Below, piece by piece: positions 11,701 to 23,329 of a stretch of 64,000 nt of DNA. Numbering within the stretch: position 1 is the stretch's first letter; the number at the start of each line of letters is the position of its first letter. Origin of the DNA: Leucocoprinus leucothites. Taxonomy: Eukaryota; Basidiomycota; Agaricomycetes; Agaricales; Agaricaceae. Both the position numbers and the translations under genes were made by a program. Under the pieces are notes generated by a model. That model made no database searches. It was given only the letters and a program-made list of their open reading frames with translations, and was not told the origin of the DNA. The stretch lies in the NCBI GenBank assembly GCA_013368445.1, contig JAACJO010000004.1, positions 1,426,001-1,490,000 of the forward strand. Reading direction: 5' to 3'.

Positions 11701-13350
11701 CTGATTGGTATCACTGGTATTGAAGACCCCCTCCGTCCTGGTGTCCGCGAGTCCGTCGCTAAGTGTCGTCGTGCTGGTGTCACTGTCAAGATGTGCACAG
11801 GTGACAACGTACTCACTGCTCGATCAATTGCAAATCAGTGCGGTATATTCACTCCTGGCGGCATTATCATGGAGGGACCCGTCTTCCGCCAACTTACCCA
11901 GGCCGAACGCGTCGAGATTGTGCCTAGACTCCAGGTCTTAGCTCGTTCATCTCCAGAGGACAAGAAGGTTTTGGTTGAAACTCTAAAGTCTATCGGCGAG
12001 ATTGTCGGTGTTACTGGCGATGGAACCAATGACGGACCTGCTCTCAAGACTGCTCATGTCGGTTTCTCGATGGGCATCGCTGGTACAGAGGTCGCAAAAG
12101 AGGCTTCAGATATCATTCTCATGGATGACAATTTTTCGTCCATTGTCAAGGCTATTATTTGGGGACGCTGTGTTAATGATGCTGTCCGCAAGTTCCTGCA
12201 GTTCCAGATTTCCACGAACGTTACTGCCGTCGTCATCACCTTTGTCACCGCCCTCGCGTCCGATCAAGAAGAGTCCGTGCTTAGTGCCGTTCAACTGCTC
12301 TGGATCAACATCATCATGGACACGTTCGCCGCCCTCGCACTTGCCACGGATCCCGCGACGGATAAGCTCCTAGAGCGGAAACCGGACAAGAAGACCGCTC
12401 CTCTCTTCTCCACCGACATGTACAAGATGATCTTGTTCCAATCCATCTATCAGATCATTGTTATCCTCATCTTCCATTTCCTGGGCCATCAGATTCTCGG
12501 CTACGACCACTCGGAACACAGTGACGATATTGTGCAGACTCTGGTATTCAATGCCTTTGTCTTTGCGCAGATCTTCAACTCGGTCAATTGCCGCCGCCTC
12601 GACAGACACTTGAACATCTTTGAGGGGATCCTCAACAATCGGTATTTCATGGGAATTACTCTGATCGGTGGGTCCTGTATTTCGCCGTGATTCTAACTCA
12701 AAGTGACAACTATTCCCACAGAAATTGGTATCCAGATCCTGATTGTCTTTGTTGGCGGTGCTGCGTTCCAGGTCACACCGATTCCCGGACGCGAGTGGGG
12801 GATCTCGCTGGCCCTTGGCTTCGTGTCGATCCCGCTGGGCGTGTTCGTTCGTTTCTTGCCCAGCGAGCCGTTTGAGAAGCTCTTCCGTGCTCTCGGCTTG
12901 TTTGGCAGGGATGAAGAGATTTTGCCGTCGACTCGACCAGACAAGGAGACCTGGGGCGGTGCCATTACCCTCGTTCGCGACAATCTTGGCTATTTCGCCA
13001 ATGTTCGGGGTGGGCGTATGCGTGCCTCGTCGTTTGTTGGCAAGAGTCGTTCTGCACGCTTGAGCGGTGAACACGAGAAACTGCCTATGTAAGTATTTGT
13101 CCGTTCATTGCATGTTCGCGCCTTACTTATGGCTTGTTCCCTCAGTCCATCCATGATGACGATGATTCCAACGCTCATCGCTGGTGCCGTTGCCACCGGA
13201 GGCAAGCAAGGTTCACTCTCAGATCCTGCACACGCAGACCCCTCAAAGTCTTCGGCTGCCCTCTGGGAGGGTAAGCTTCAGCTCCATCCTGATACACCGA
13301 AAGACGATCCAGCATTCGTCCGATTCGGCGGGGACCATAACATTGTCTAA
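8727..13350 (+). CDS. PMC1: P2B-type Ca2+-transporting ATPase (vacuolar PMC1 type)
   Basis: This ATP-driven calcium pump moves Ca2+ from cytosol into the vacuole or out of the cell. Ten exons (8727-9698, 9767-9901, 9959-10081, 10130-10415, 10467-10620, 10674-10753, 10806-11614, 11668-12667, 12722-13088, 13146-13350) join in phase to 1376 residues. The first ~240 residues are Ser/Pro/Lys-rich and probably regulatory. Then come the actuator DESGATGES, the membrane motif VAVPEGLPLAVT, the phosphorylation site CTDKTGTLTQN near residue 625, the nucleotide-binding KGASE, and the hinge TGDGTNDGPALK near residue 970. The C-terminal segments include LLWINIIMDTFAALALATDP. Intron 6 (10754-10805) starts with GC rather than GT, forced by the conserved PEGLPL reading. 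The last exon gives a short tail ending FGGDHNIV. A decayed inverted copy of its 3' end lies at 16.4-17.2 kb. Confidence 0.95.
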
Positions 13351-13916
13351 TTCCCATGCGCCTATGCCCTATGTCCATGCCGTCCCATTGACAGGTGCAG
13401 GGTACCAGGAGAGCCTTGAAGTGCTCTAGCCTGTGTCACCTCGCTGCTACTTGTCGCATACCCCTTTCGCCACGCGCCACTTTAATACAGTATAGATTTT
13501 AAATTATGTTTTCTTAATAGCTTCACAGTTCGTTCTTGGTATTTGCAGTTCTTTCAGCGTCAAGTAGGTTTCCCTCGCAATTTTCTCGGGTTGGTACACG
13601 CAGTTCCTGAGTTGTAGCCTTTATCTACTTTTGCATTTCTCGTGTATTGTACATATATTATGATTGGCCGCTTTCACACTTCACTTGCATGCTTGGTATT
13701 TGCATTCGTGTCTACTGGCTCATGTTCACATTATAGTCATTCGCAGTTTAGCACAAAATAAACAGTTGCCCATTTCAATACTTTCGACTGTGTGCAGCGG
13801 CCAAGAATTCAAGACGGTGTAGCATTGAAATATTGAAATATTCACAAGACAGTTAATAACTTAAGAGAAATGTCCGCCACATAATGTTTATTCATTTATT
13901 TGATAACATCTGTGTA
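13351..13916 (+). other. ATPase 3' flank, duplicated
   Basis: No gene. This contains the ATPase 3' untranslated region and spacer. Its sequence is clearly shared, in reverse, with about 16373-16790, so it belongs to the inverted duplication. Confidence 0.7.
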
Positions 13917-14004
13917 GGCTTCGTAGTCTAGAGGTACGATACTTGCTTTGGGCTACTCATTTAAGCGATTGCAAGTGGCCCGGGTTCGATTCCCGGCGAA
14001 GCCC
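13917..14004 (+). tRNA. tRNA-Pro(TGG) with 17-base intron
   Basis: Acceptor GGCTTCG pairs perfectly with CGAAGCC, followed by discriminator C. The T-arm is CCGGG-TTCGATT-CCCGG. The anticodon stem CTTGC/GCAAG encloses 24 bases: a seven-base loop with anticodon TGG and a 17-base intron after position 37. A second inverted copy lies at 16287-16372 with the same intron position and a slightly different intron sequence. Confidence 0.95.
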
Positions 14005-14629
14005 CTTATATTTTTACGGATTTTTTGTGTTGAAGTGGCAAGTCCACTATACCAATCATCACGAGGTAGTACAAGGAATATTGCGTCAAATACATGACAT
14101 ATGCAAACTCAGAGTCTAGTTCGTGATATACGACTCAGAATCCGTCGATCACAAAAATGTAAAACTAGTAGGAAACCGGTCTTGGGGCAACGGTGAATGA
14201 GGATGCTGAATTTGGGTCAAGGTCCCGAAAGTCCCAAGTGAGGGAAGGGTCGACAGTTTTGATGGAATTCCTGCTCTACGGTCTGCCAGACCGTATCAAT
14301 CGCAAATAAGTAATAAATCTTCACTGGTGAGTCCTAACATACCCAGTGCGGGTGTTAAAGTAACGACTGGTGGTCGTCATTAGTAGTATGCAGTGTACAC
14401 AGGTGACTAGAAATCGAAATGCTAGCAATCACCCCGAAGATGTGAAAGGACGCCATTGGCGAGTGCCCTCACTGAAGGGCAGACTTGAATACGTGGGACA
14501 GATAGGATTAAGGAGGAATACCGTATCTACATGAGCTCGCCGAGTTGATCTACTGGATGATGTAAGCCAGCGAGCTTACAAGCTCATCATGCCCAATAGG
14601 ACCGAAATCGTCGACCACAGGGTACAAGC
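14005..14629. other. Spacer between tRNA-Pro and Mediator-25-like fragment
   Basis: No coding segment, repeat or RNA gene is evident. If the next gene ever had an N-terminal half, it should have been here, but no open frame of that kind remains. Confidence 0.5.
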
Positions 14630-15564
14630 ATGACGCCTAGTACAAGTGCCCCCGTTGTGCCCATTAACGAACGGGGCATGAACAATAGCCCTGCCCCAAT
14701 GGCAGCAAACACTAAAGCCCAGCCTTCTGGCAATCCGAGCCAGATACAACCTATCTTGGTCTGGGAAGGCGCTCTTAGTTTCAGCGGCACAGGGTCGGAC
14801 GGGAACAAGAAGGAGGTGCGCACCCGTGTATCTGCGAGTTCTTCCAATGCCAGCAACAGGTGGGTCCCATACTTCTCGTCCCTGGGCTTATCTCAGATTT
14901 GACCCGGAGTTAGCCACTCGGATACTTGGCCACCATCCATGATATTATTACCAGCACAAACACCGGCAGTTAATATTCCCGATTTTCAAGACTGGATACG
15001 GAGAACGAAACCTGTTCTGTGTACCTTCAAGGCGAGAACACAAGAAGACGAGACCAATTATTCAATGCTCGTGTCTGTCATGTCGACCAAGCGTATTGTA
15101 TGTATGTCCTCTGTATACAAATATATATTGTCTCATCGCCATTATCATAGTACGCCACCGCTTCATGGCAATTACCCAATGGTACCATCAAGGAGAATGT
15201 CTTGGTTTTTCCTATCAACAATATGGGCCTGTGTGGTGCATTCTTCCCTCTGTCAGGAATTCCAGAAATGCCCAAACCCACGCCAACCATTACAGGACCC
15301 CATATCCCCGCTGCAATACTAGACCTTGTCGCCCAATTATCTCCCGGACAGCAACCGACCGCCATGGACCAGATTCGCCAAAAAGTTGCTGCTGGTCCCG
15401 AAATTGCTACGCCCTTCTTTCGTGCGCTTCTAGCACAACAGCAACAGCAACAAAGCGCTCAAAATAGTGCTGCAATAGCTAATCTGTTCGGGTTGAATCC
15501 CACCCTCGTACAGCCGGGAGATGGTGGTGATGATCAAAATCCTACGGATATGACGGATATCTGA
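14630..15564 (+). CDS. Mediator subunit 25-like (ACID/PTOV-type domain), probably 5'-truncated
   Basis: Exons 14630-14859, 14914-15097 and 15151-15564 join in phase to 275 residues. Residues ~30-160 resemble the activator-interacting domain of Mediator 25: a starting VWEGALSF strand, TWPPSMILLPAQ after the first intron, and near the end SWQLPNGT, NVLVFP and GLCGAFFPLSGIP. In metazoans this domain docks transcription activators. The C-terminal part is Gln-rich. The von Willebrand-type N-terminal domain expected of Mediator 25 is absent, and only ~600 bases separate the start from tRNA-Pro. The coding-like pattern continues after the stop: an alternative splice from about 15508 to 15609 would add a tail ending at 15744. 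It may be a real short gene or a truncated remnant. The family assignment is from pattern only. Confidence 0.45.
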
Positions 15565-16286
15565 ATGCGATGAATGCGATGACCGCTATGGTCTCGAATC
15601 CTTTTACAGCGACGAGGAATGCATCATACGCTGTCTGATATGCCTCTTGCCGGAGCAAGAGGCGGTCCAGTGTTGGGTATGAACTTGAACTACTATGACG
15701 TGATTCAGTCGTTAAGTTATGCAGCGGAACAACCCAGATGGTAATAATGGGCGGGGGGAACGGAGGCTAGTTAGTGACTGGAGCGCGTTGGGTAATTTGT
15801 TGTGAGGATGTTGACAGTGCTTTATTCAAAATTCGTGGATCTTCGAAGTTGTATAGCTAGTATCCTCCGTCTCCCTAAACGTGGCGTCATAAGATAACCC
15901 CTCGGTGCCAGTGCCTAACAGTTGCACCATTACTGTCACCAAAATATAAGATGAAACATATTACCCTCCAGCATCTACATATACTCGCTGTCGCTATCTT
16001 TCCAGCTCCTGCCACTTCGGCCATACATCGGTGCTCTGCGCTAGTTCATTGATTTCCGCCTACACCTGCACCTTCCTTTTTTCCATTTGCAGCATCGAAA
16101 TTAACCCTCCTAAGACCTTTTTTCAGCGCTCATACCAAATCTCATCTTTAGTTTCCTCGCCCCCTCAAAGGCGTTGATATGGGCGATATTAGGAAATAGT
16201 TCGGGGGGGAAAAATATCACATTTTCTTGGTGGAGTATTTTGTGGCTCAGCACTTTTGACATAAAAAAGTGATTCAAATTGTTTTG
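15565..16286. other. Spacer with possible alternative 3' exon
   Basis: Bases about 15610-15744 can be read in the same frame as the upstream gene, with coding character (LAGARGGPVLGMNLNYYDVI), so they may be its true last exon. The rest up to the second tRNA-Pro shows nothing recognisable. Confidence 0.4.
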
Positions 16287-16372
16287 GGCTTCGCCGGGAA
16301 TCGAACCCGGGCCACTTGCAATTGCTTATATGAGTAGCCCAAAGCAAGTATCGTACCTCTAGACTACGAAGC
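16287..16372 (-). tRNA. tRNA-Pro(TGG), second copy, with intron
   Basis: Reverse complement of the first tRNA-Pro structure: GGCTTCG/CGAAGCC acceptor stem, CCGGG/CCCGG T-stem, anticodon TGG, CTTGC/GCAAG anticodon stem, intron after position 37. The mature parts are identical to the 13917 copy; the intron differs at a few positions. It lies at the inner end of the inverted duplication. Confidence 0.93.
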
Positions 16373-16794
16373 CTTCGCAAATGTTGCCGTCCAAGCGTTC
16401 ATAAATAATGTGTTGATAGTGGGTATTCGTTCCTCTGACTTGTCGATTTGTCTGGCAGTGTCAATGTTGCACTATCTTGAATTCTTGACCGCTGTGCACA
16501 ATCGAGAGTATTGGAATGTATGGCTATTTATTTTGTGTTTAACTGCAGTGACCATAACGTGAACATCAGCCAGTAGACACGAATACAAATATCAAAAATG
16601 AAGCGTGGGGCTAGTAAGAGAGCATAACTTAGAAGCTATACTGTATTAAAGTGGCGCATGACAGGGGGAGTATGCGAAGGACGACAGTAGGATGGTCCAG
16701 ATCAGAGCAATTTGAGGCCCTCCTGGTACCGTACACCTGCCAACGGACAGCATAGGCATAGAACATAGGTACATGAGCATTAGACGATATTATG

Positions 16795-17155
16795 CCCCCC
16801 CCCCCTCCCGAATCGGATGAATGTTGGGTCGTCTTTTGATGTATCAGGATGGTGTTAGAGCTTATAAAAGAGGAGAAGTCTTCTTGTCCGGTTGCCGCTC
16901 CAGCAGGTTATCCGTAGCGGGGTCTATTGTAAGTGCGGGGATGGTGAATGTGTCCATAATGATGTTGATCCAGACTAGTAGAACAGCGGCGAGAACATAT
17001 CCTTCTTGGCCGTAGGCGAGGGTGGTAATAAAGGTGATAACTGGAGTAACGTTTGTAGAGGTCTGGAACTCCAGGAACCTGCGAGCGGAATCGTTAATGC
17101 GGCTTCTCCAATTAATGACTTCGAGCGGTGAAAAGTATCATTTTATGGGTCAGCC
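16795..17155 (-). pseudogene. Ca2+-ATPase 3' fragment, decayed copy
   Basis: The minus strand translates to recognisable but broken pieces of the neighbouring ATPase: RFLEFQTSTNVTPV, LVWINIIMDTFTIPALTID and LLERQPDKKTSPLL. These correspond to the membrane region after the TGDGTNDGP hinge. It then jumps directly to sequence matching the ATPase stop region, so about 870 bases (roughly 12405-13270 of the source gene, including an intron) are deleted. There is no start, no catalytic site, and several changes break the frame. It cannot make a pump. Confidence 0.85.
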
Positions 17156-17375
17156 CAGACCAATACACGCTTTCGGATGCGTCGTACTTCTGGTTATGAA
17201 GAACAAGATCCTGGATGGAAGAGAACCGAATGCTGGTGAACAGAGAGGAAGGTGAGAGAGTGTGGGAATCACAAGGACGGCCCCTGCAGGAACTTATTTG
17301 GAGTGGCACCCGTTTGAGACCAAACTCTAACCGCGTCTGCTTGCTGCTGCAGGCTGTCCTCTTTCACCGGCTATC

Positions 17376-18857
17376 ATGGCTTTCTTCTCCAGCACAAATC
17401 CGACGTCTGTCGCGACCAGCTCGTCCACCAGTGGCGACAAAGATATCGAAGTCACTGAGCCGCCCTCGGACTCCATCTCTACCCTTTCTTTCTCAAGCCA
17501 GGCCGACTATTTGGCTGTTGGAAGTTGGGATAATAGTGTACATATCATAGATATTCTTAATAGTATCTATAACTGATGCCAATTAGGTTCGGATTTATGA
17601 AGTAGGAACTCAAGGTCAGACCCAGGGCAAGGCTATGTATCAACACCAAGGCCCTGTGCTGTCGACTTGTTGGAACAAGGTGTGTCTTTCCTCCATTCTT
17701 GACGAAAATGAGCTTAATTATTGTCGAAAGGATGGTAACAAGATTTTTTCTGGCGGCGCTGACAACGCTGGTCGTATGTTTGATGTTACAACTGGTCAAG
17801 CGACTCAAGTTGCACAACATGACGCGCCCGTCAAGGTCGTCAAATGGATTGAGACTCCTCAGATGGGCATTCTCGCGACTGGGAGCTGGGACAAAACAAT
17901 CAAGGTACAGTACACCTTCACTTTCAACACGCCTGGCTACCGAAACCTAACTCGGGCCTAGTACTGGGATATCCGATCACAGAACCCCGTTGCTACAGTC
18001 CAGCTACCAGAAAGATGCTACACCCTCGACGTGCAATACCCTGTACTGGCCGTCGGGACGGCTGAGCGTCACATACAGATATTTAACCTCAACAACCCCA
18101 CCACTCCTTACAAGGTCTTCATTTGTGCTTTGCCTATCGAAAAAAGTTGACCTCGTTGCTTGCAGACAATAACATCGCCCCTGAAGTGGCAAACTCGCAT
18201 TATTTCTTGTTTTACGGCTTCTCAGAACAGTGGATTCGCTGTTGGAAGTGTTGAAGGTCGCGTCGCTATCCAGTGAGTACACCCTCAATGCGGTAGACGC
18301 CTAAAACTGACTAGTTTTCGCAGATACGTTGAAGACTCCGAGTCATCGTGAGTTGCTGCCGGTTCCGCCCTCTTGAAACCTAACCATCGATATAGCAACA
18401 ATTTCTCCTTCAAATGTCACCGTCGCGACGCAAATCCTAACACCAAAGACCAAGCCCTAGTTTACGCTGTCAATGACATCTCATTCCATCCTGTTCATGG
18501 GACCTTTTCGACTTGTGGTATGTTTCTGATCCCAAAAATTACCTTTGTCTTAACAAACATTACTAGGAGCTGACGGGACCATCCACTTCTGGGACAAGGA
18601 CGCTCGAACCCGGCTGAAGAGTAAGCGTCATAACATACTGTACTTCATGTTTATGAATTCATTTCGTTTGGCTAGGCTTCGAGGCTGCCCCTGCGCCCAT
18701 TGCATGCTCTGCATTCAATCGTACTGGTAGCATCTTCGCGTACGCCGTGGCCTACGATTGGTCCAAAGGTCATTCTGGTATGACACCTGGGCTGCCGAAT
18801 AAAGTGATGCTACACGCTTGTAAGGACGAGGAGGTCAGGAAGAGACCTAGGAAATAG
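17376..18857 (+). CDS. RAE1: mRNA export factor Rae1/Gle2 (WD40 repeat nucleoporin)
   Basis: Rae1/Gle2 is a seven-bladed WD40 protein that binds the GLEBS motif of Nup98/Nup116 at the nuclear pore and takes part in mRNA export and spindle assembly. Nine exons (17376-17537, 17587-17679, 17731-17904, 17962-18114, 18166-18272, 18324-18347, 18396-18517, 18567-18620, 18676-18857) join in phase to 356 residues, the usual length. Family signatures are [13 protein letters not shown] near the start, [79 protein letters not shown] and the near-terminal YDWSKGHSG. One exon is only 24 bases. The start sits about 220 bases from the duplicated ATPase fragment on the opposite strand. No odd residues seen. 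Confidence 0.95.
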
Positions 18858-21093
18858 GCTGCTCATTTCATCAATGCTTCTTCTCTATCTGTTGCTCTAT
18901 GATATTTCTTGTACTCACTCCTTGTCAATCTGTTGCTCTTATCCACATTGGATGATTTCTCGAGCATGCCTACCACTAACGAGGATTATCTGTGCACAAA
19001 GTGGAACTCTGATCTAGCTACCCTCGGGGGAGCCATTATTCTGGAATGAGTGACAACTGGCAGTATGAGAAACCGTGCGTTTCCTTGTGCACCTTGTGCA
19101 CCGAGACAAGTGTAACAGGCGTTGTGCGGCGGCTCCTTTACGATAGATCGACGAGAACCGAGGAAATCCCCACCAAGAATTGAAGTGCCAAGTGGGGACC
19201 GATCAAGGGGATTTGAGCGCTGTCTTGTGCCGTCTTCGTTTCCCTCCCTCTGACTTAATGGAAACGACGCAAAACGTTATCACGACTGTGGGGAAATACT
19301 TAACAGGTAACTTTGGATGTGTAAAGTACCCCAGAAGCATTACAGATTTCATTGTCCATCTTCGTACCTTTCTGGGCCCTTCTACAAGCAGAACCATTGT
19401 CCCTTCGAGGTCGAGCATGGTAAAAGGAATCAGCCTACTGGTGCTGTAACCCGCCAACCAAAAATTAGCTACCAGATGCCAGACTCAGTGTCAAGCGTTT
19501 AACGTTTAACGTTTAACAGTCGCTCACATGCCTAACGCTGTCAGTCAAGTTTAAACTAACACTCATCTCTACCGCTATGCTAGAAAACATGACCCTGCAT
19601 ATGTCAGTGTGACGTTTACTGAACGACGCGCCGCAATGGATTGGCGACTGCCACATTAGCCGCCATTTTCATGGGCTGGACCAAACACATGAAGAGCTGC
19701 ACAACCTACTCAGGCAAACTACTGATGATTTACATAGATTTTCCGAGATGATGAGGTGACCCTAGTGCTTCAAGCTAGTGAACGTCGTGCTCAGTACCAT
19801 GCAAACAACATTCGGGGACGGGTACAATGCTCTTTTCCAAAGTCTTAGCCGAGGACCTGCAACGAATATTAATGATCCTTCTATCCCCTTAGAAAACGCT
19901 ACAAGAGAAGTAACTAGTGGATCAGCTCACATCTTCCCTCCCAAATCGATTCCGAGATCCCGTGAATATTCGTGGTGCTTGAAACGACGGTGCTCGAACG
20001 AAATAGGTTCGTTGATATAATCCTCGTAACGTCTCCTTGGTACTCTGTGATACTCATGCAGCCGGAAATGTATCTTATACTGTTGCTTGGAGCACTTACA
20101 CAATCTGAGTGGTGTTTGAGGATTACACAGAAGACGAGCTATAGCTACCTGGTTAACGCTTGCGGGCGTCAGGCATCACAGACACGATACATTCTACCCA
20201 CGTATATGCCACCAACAGCCAAAGGGAATAATAATAATAAAAGCCGGCAGAGTTTGAAGGGGATCGTCGATAAAAAGATGAGAACCCGTGTCGCATAGCG
20301 GGGCGATGTATCCGAAACCGCAACCAGGGACAAGGTCAGATGTGAAAGGAGTAAGCACATGTTTTTCATCCCGTCGAAAACCCTGAGGATGATTCCATCA
20401 AACCAACCGTTTACCCTACTAAGACGACGTATTTCGAATATTGGACCAGGATGAGCAGAAACGTTGGTGGTACTGGCAGCACAAATCACACGAACTGGAA
20501 TTTCCAAAGTGTGAAGCCTCCGTGGAAAGTGTCCGACCGGCTCTACATATTCGAAATAACCCTTAACTGGCACGATTACTGGCAATACTGTACCTTGACC
20601 GGCCGTATCATTATTTTCCTCATCCAGCGGTCCTGAATCAAAGCCCGACGTGTTCACTTTTGACTACTTACACTCACCAAGATCAACGCCATAAAGTATT
20701 GCCTCCGAGTCGGCTAGTTTAGTTAAGACTGGACACGAAAAGCCAAATACTACGACTCGGATCCTATATCTTGAACGTAAGGCCGTGAATCGTGTCTAAT
20801 CACCAGGAATCAATCATTGCGACGAACTTCGTTGCTGTATCAGCTCCGACTTCGCAGGTGCAGGTGTGGTATTCGAAGTGCTTGTAGGTGCTTGTAGACT
20901 CCGTATGTATGTATCTGTCCGAGGCTTGGAGATTGCCGATGATCGGTGATACTCCGGTGATAGACGAACCAAATTTTCGTATGTCACCCTGAAGGGAACA
21001 CTTCAAAGCGCATTATGTCGTCATACTGTGATACATCTCTGATCATCAAACAAGAATAGAGTGAGAAAAAGGACTACAAAATGAATTATCCGG
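18858..21093. other. 2.2-kb interval without a supported gene
   Basis: The longest frame is a 162-codon minus-strand frame at 20169-20657 with a hydrophobic C-terminal half. I recognise no family and see no splice structure around it. Short tandem repeats occur at 19495-19517 and at 20878-20897 (10-base unit GTGCTTGTAG twice). Otherwise nothing. Confidence 0.4.
19495..19517. repeat. Three-unit tandem repeat CGTTTAA
   Basis: The seven-base unit CGTTTAA occurs three times in a row in non-coding sequence. Each unit contains GTTTAA, a half-site-like string, but three units are too few to suggest a specific function. Confidence 0.7.
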
Positions 21094-23329
21094 TCAATTT
21101 CGAATAGTCAAGAGAATAGGCAAGTCTCCTTTAACAACGATGTAGTAATCGCGGAATTCATCTTCGTACTGAGATGGATTGTAACCTGGGGCAAATCTCA
21201 ATGTGAAGCGATGTAAGAGTAGACATATTGCCATCCGCATTTCAACGTATGCTAGCTGCTTGCCAACGCAGTTTGCTGGCCCATAAGAGAATGGCAGAAA
21301 TGCGCTCTGATTAAGCCTGTAGGGAACCTTTTCATTGAATAGGTCTGGCTCCAGCTTCTCTCTCAAGTCTTTGGAAAGCCACCTTTCCGGTAGAAACATT
21401 TCGGGGCAGGGCGAAAAGTTTCTTTGGTCTCTCTGGACCAGACTGAAGGGAATAAAGGCAGCTGTTCCCTCTGGAAGTTCACTTGAAGAAGAAGAAGGAG
21501 AAATATCAAGCGAATGAATCACAGCAGTATAGGATAAAGACTCACTATGGTCCAATCATGACTACTCCGGAACCACGAGGAACTTCCCTCTGCGAGCCGC
21601 TTTGGACAGGCGGGAGAAGACGGAGTGATTCATTGCTTTGCGGCCATTGAGTCTAGATTGTATGGGGAGCCTCGAAATAATTGCACTCACATTGTTGCAT
21701 TCAGATAGGTAAGCTTTGCTTGCTTTTCTGAGCTCGTCAAGTCACCCCCTAAGCTGTCCACCTCCTCCTGTACCTTTTGATAAACCTTGGGGTAACGCGT
21801 GATAAAATATAAGAAGCTTGAAATACCACTGGTCGTCGTGTCAGCGCCGGCAATGATGGCTAAGGCACCTACGCCTATATTAGATGCTCTGCCTGTCGTT
21901 TGAATAAAAGCAGCTCACTATCACTCATTACTTCTGCGGCAGTGGGCTTGTCCTCTAAAACACCATCGTCATCCATCTACAAAGATATCCATTCGTATGA
22001 ATGCTCGGCTTGATTCGTCAAACCGAAAGCCTCACTAAATAATGAAATAAGTCCCTGTTGGGAGAGCCTCGTTGTCTGCGTTCTACGACTCTGCCGATGG
22101 TGTAATTGCGATAGTTCGTAATACCGGGTAAGAGGGGTATCACTTTGCCCACTTGAAGCATCAGCTGCCCAAGCCATGGAACCAGTCCGAACAGGAACAA
22201 TGTCCTGGAATATGGGTCAGCAGTTAACAGAGCTGGACCATTGACAGCTTACTTCTGTGACTCTTCAAGTAAATGCCATAAATTGTTACTATCTCCGTTC
22301 TTCATCATCTCTGGACCATCGCCAAAACTTGAAACAAGAAGTCAATCACTTACAGGGCTTCATCTCATAGTACTTACACTATATCTCCCATGATATCAAA
22401 ACTAATTTCACCAATGAGATGGATCCTTTCACTGCCACAACGAGCACTTACGTGTAGTATCCCATCCATTCGCTCATATTGATGGGACCAGGAACTTTTT
22501 GGGCGAGAAGGTCAACCATTTGTTGCGTTCTTGAGGATAAGAAGCCCTCATAGTACTTGATAGAAGTGGGGTTCAGAGCTCTCTGCCACGTTTTCCGACG
22601 GCGTGCATGTTCCTTCTTATCTCTGATTCCCACAAGGTTTGGGAGCGCGTTACGCGGCAAACGGCCTGACCAAGCTGGAAGGGCATACCAAGCATGAGTT
22701 TCAAGAACGAGATTAAAAAATGGATGATCCTACATTGTCCTTTGGGTACTCCCTGTGCGCCCATGAGAGGATCGATTGCTGAAGCATTTGCTATCGACAC
22801 CTCATTCGGACCTACCAATCATTCCGTAATTGTAGTCGTTAGATCGCTGAATACGACGTCAACGGGCTATAATCACCTATCCTCACAATGTCTCCATATT
22901 GCTTGTGCAATTTCGCCAGTAGCCTGTGTTGCTGTCCTTTACGTGCTATTGCTGTCCAATAAAGTTTGGAAACTTTGCAGAGAATTGGACCAGGATATCT
23001 AGCAATCGGATGCCAAGGAGATAGACGGTAGAGTAGTATGGACAGTCCTAATGTGGAGTAGAAGTAAGCCAGGTCTTTTAGAAAGCCCAGAGCAATAGCT
23101 TCGGATTTGTCACTGAACAAGACATGAATACAGGTCGGTACGCCCAGCAGGAGTCCTAAAAGACGCGATAATGTGGAAGTCTCATCCCGTTTGAATACTA
23201 GATGCACGACCTGACGATGGAGCCGTACACTATGAGTTGAGTGCCAAGTGGTTAGTTAAGTTGTGAGAGACGCACCAATGCAGCTGCCACCACCGGCAGC
23301 ACTGGGCCCAGATATACAAAACTTCCCAT
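21094..23329 (-). CDS. Cytochrome P450 monooxygenase (membrane-anchored)
   Basis: Haem-thiolate monooxygenase of the endoplasmic reticulum; substrate unknown. Eleven exons (23329-23276, 23210-22877, 22811-22734, 22674-22452, 22401-22378, 22327-22253, 22204-22036, 21976-21919, 21868-21691, 21635-21546, 21481-21094) join in phase to 556 residues. The N-terminus has several hydrophobic segments, then the proline hinge HPIARYPGP. The I-helix is AGADTTTSG, the K-helix ExxR is NESLRLLPP, followed by PERW. The haem loop FLPFSYGPANCVGKQLA carries the cysteine ligand. The PWHP...YPGP hinge and extended N-terminus resemble the CYP67/CYP63-like groups expanded in Agaricomycetes (from memory). It lies about 0.9 kb from, and on the same strand as, a C-5 sterol desaturase, so a sterol or triterpenoid substrate is possible. 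Confidence 0.93.

Larger units (their letters stand above)
12110..14004 (+). repeat. Source arm of an inverted duplication (ATPase 3' end plus tRNA-Pro)
   Basis: The ATPase 3' coding part, its downstream sequence and the tRNA-Pro recur in reverse orientation at 16288-17155. Matches are visible by eye in the coding segments around 12120-12400, the stop region 13275-13350, the 3' flank 13440-13510, the flank around 13700-13830, and the tRNA. The similarity stops at the tRNA 3' end on both arms. Left limits are approximate, because the copy is diverged there. Confidence 0.85.
16287..17155 (-). repeat. Copied arm of the inverted duplication
   Basis: Read on the minus strand, this arm follows the order of 12110-14004: ATPase coding remnant, stop region, 3' flank, tRNA-Pro. 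It lacks the segment corresponding to about 12405-13270 and carries many substitutions. Retention of non-coding flanks such as the TCGTGTCTACTGGCT segment shows it is a DNA duplication, not a retrocopy. Confidence 0.85.

Noticed and set aside
20169..20657. 162-codon minus-strand frame
   Set aside because: No domain, splice or neighbour support; hydrophobic tail looks like chance composition.
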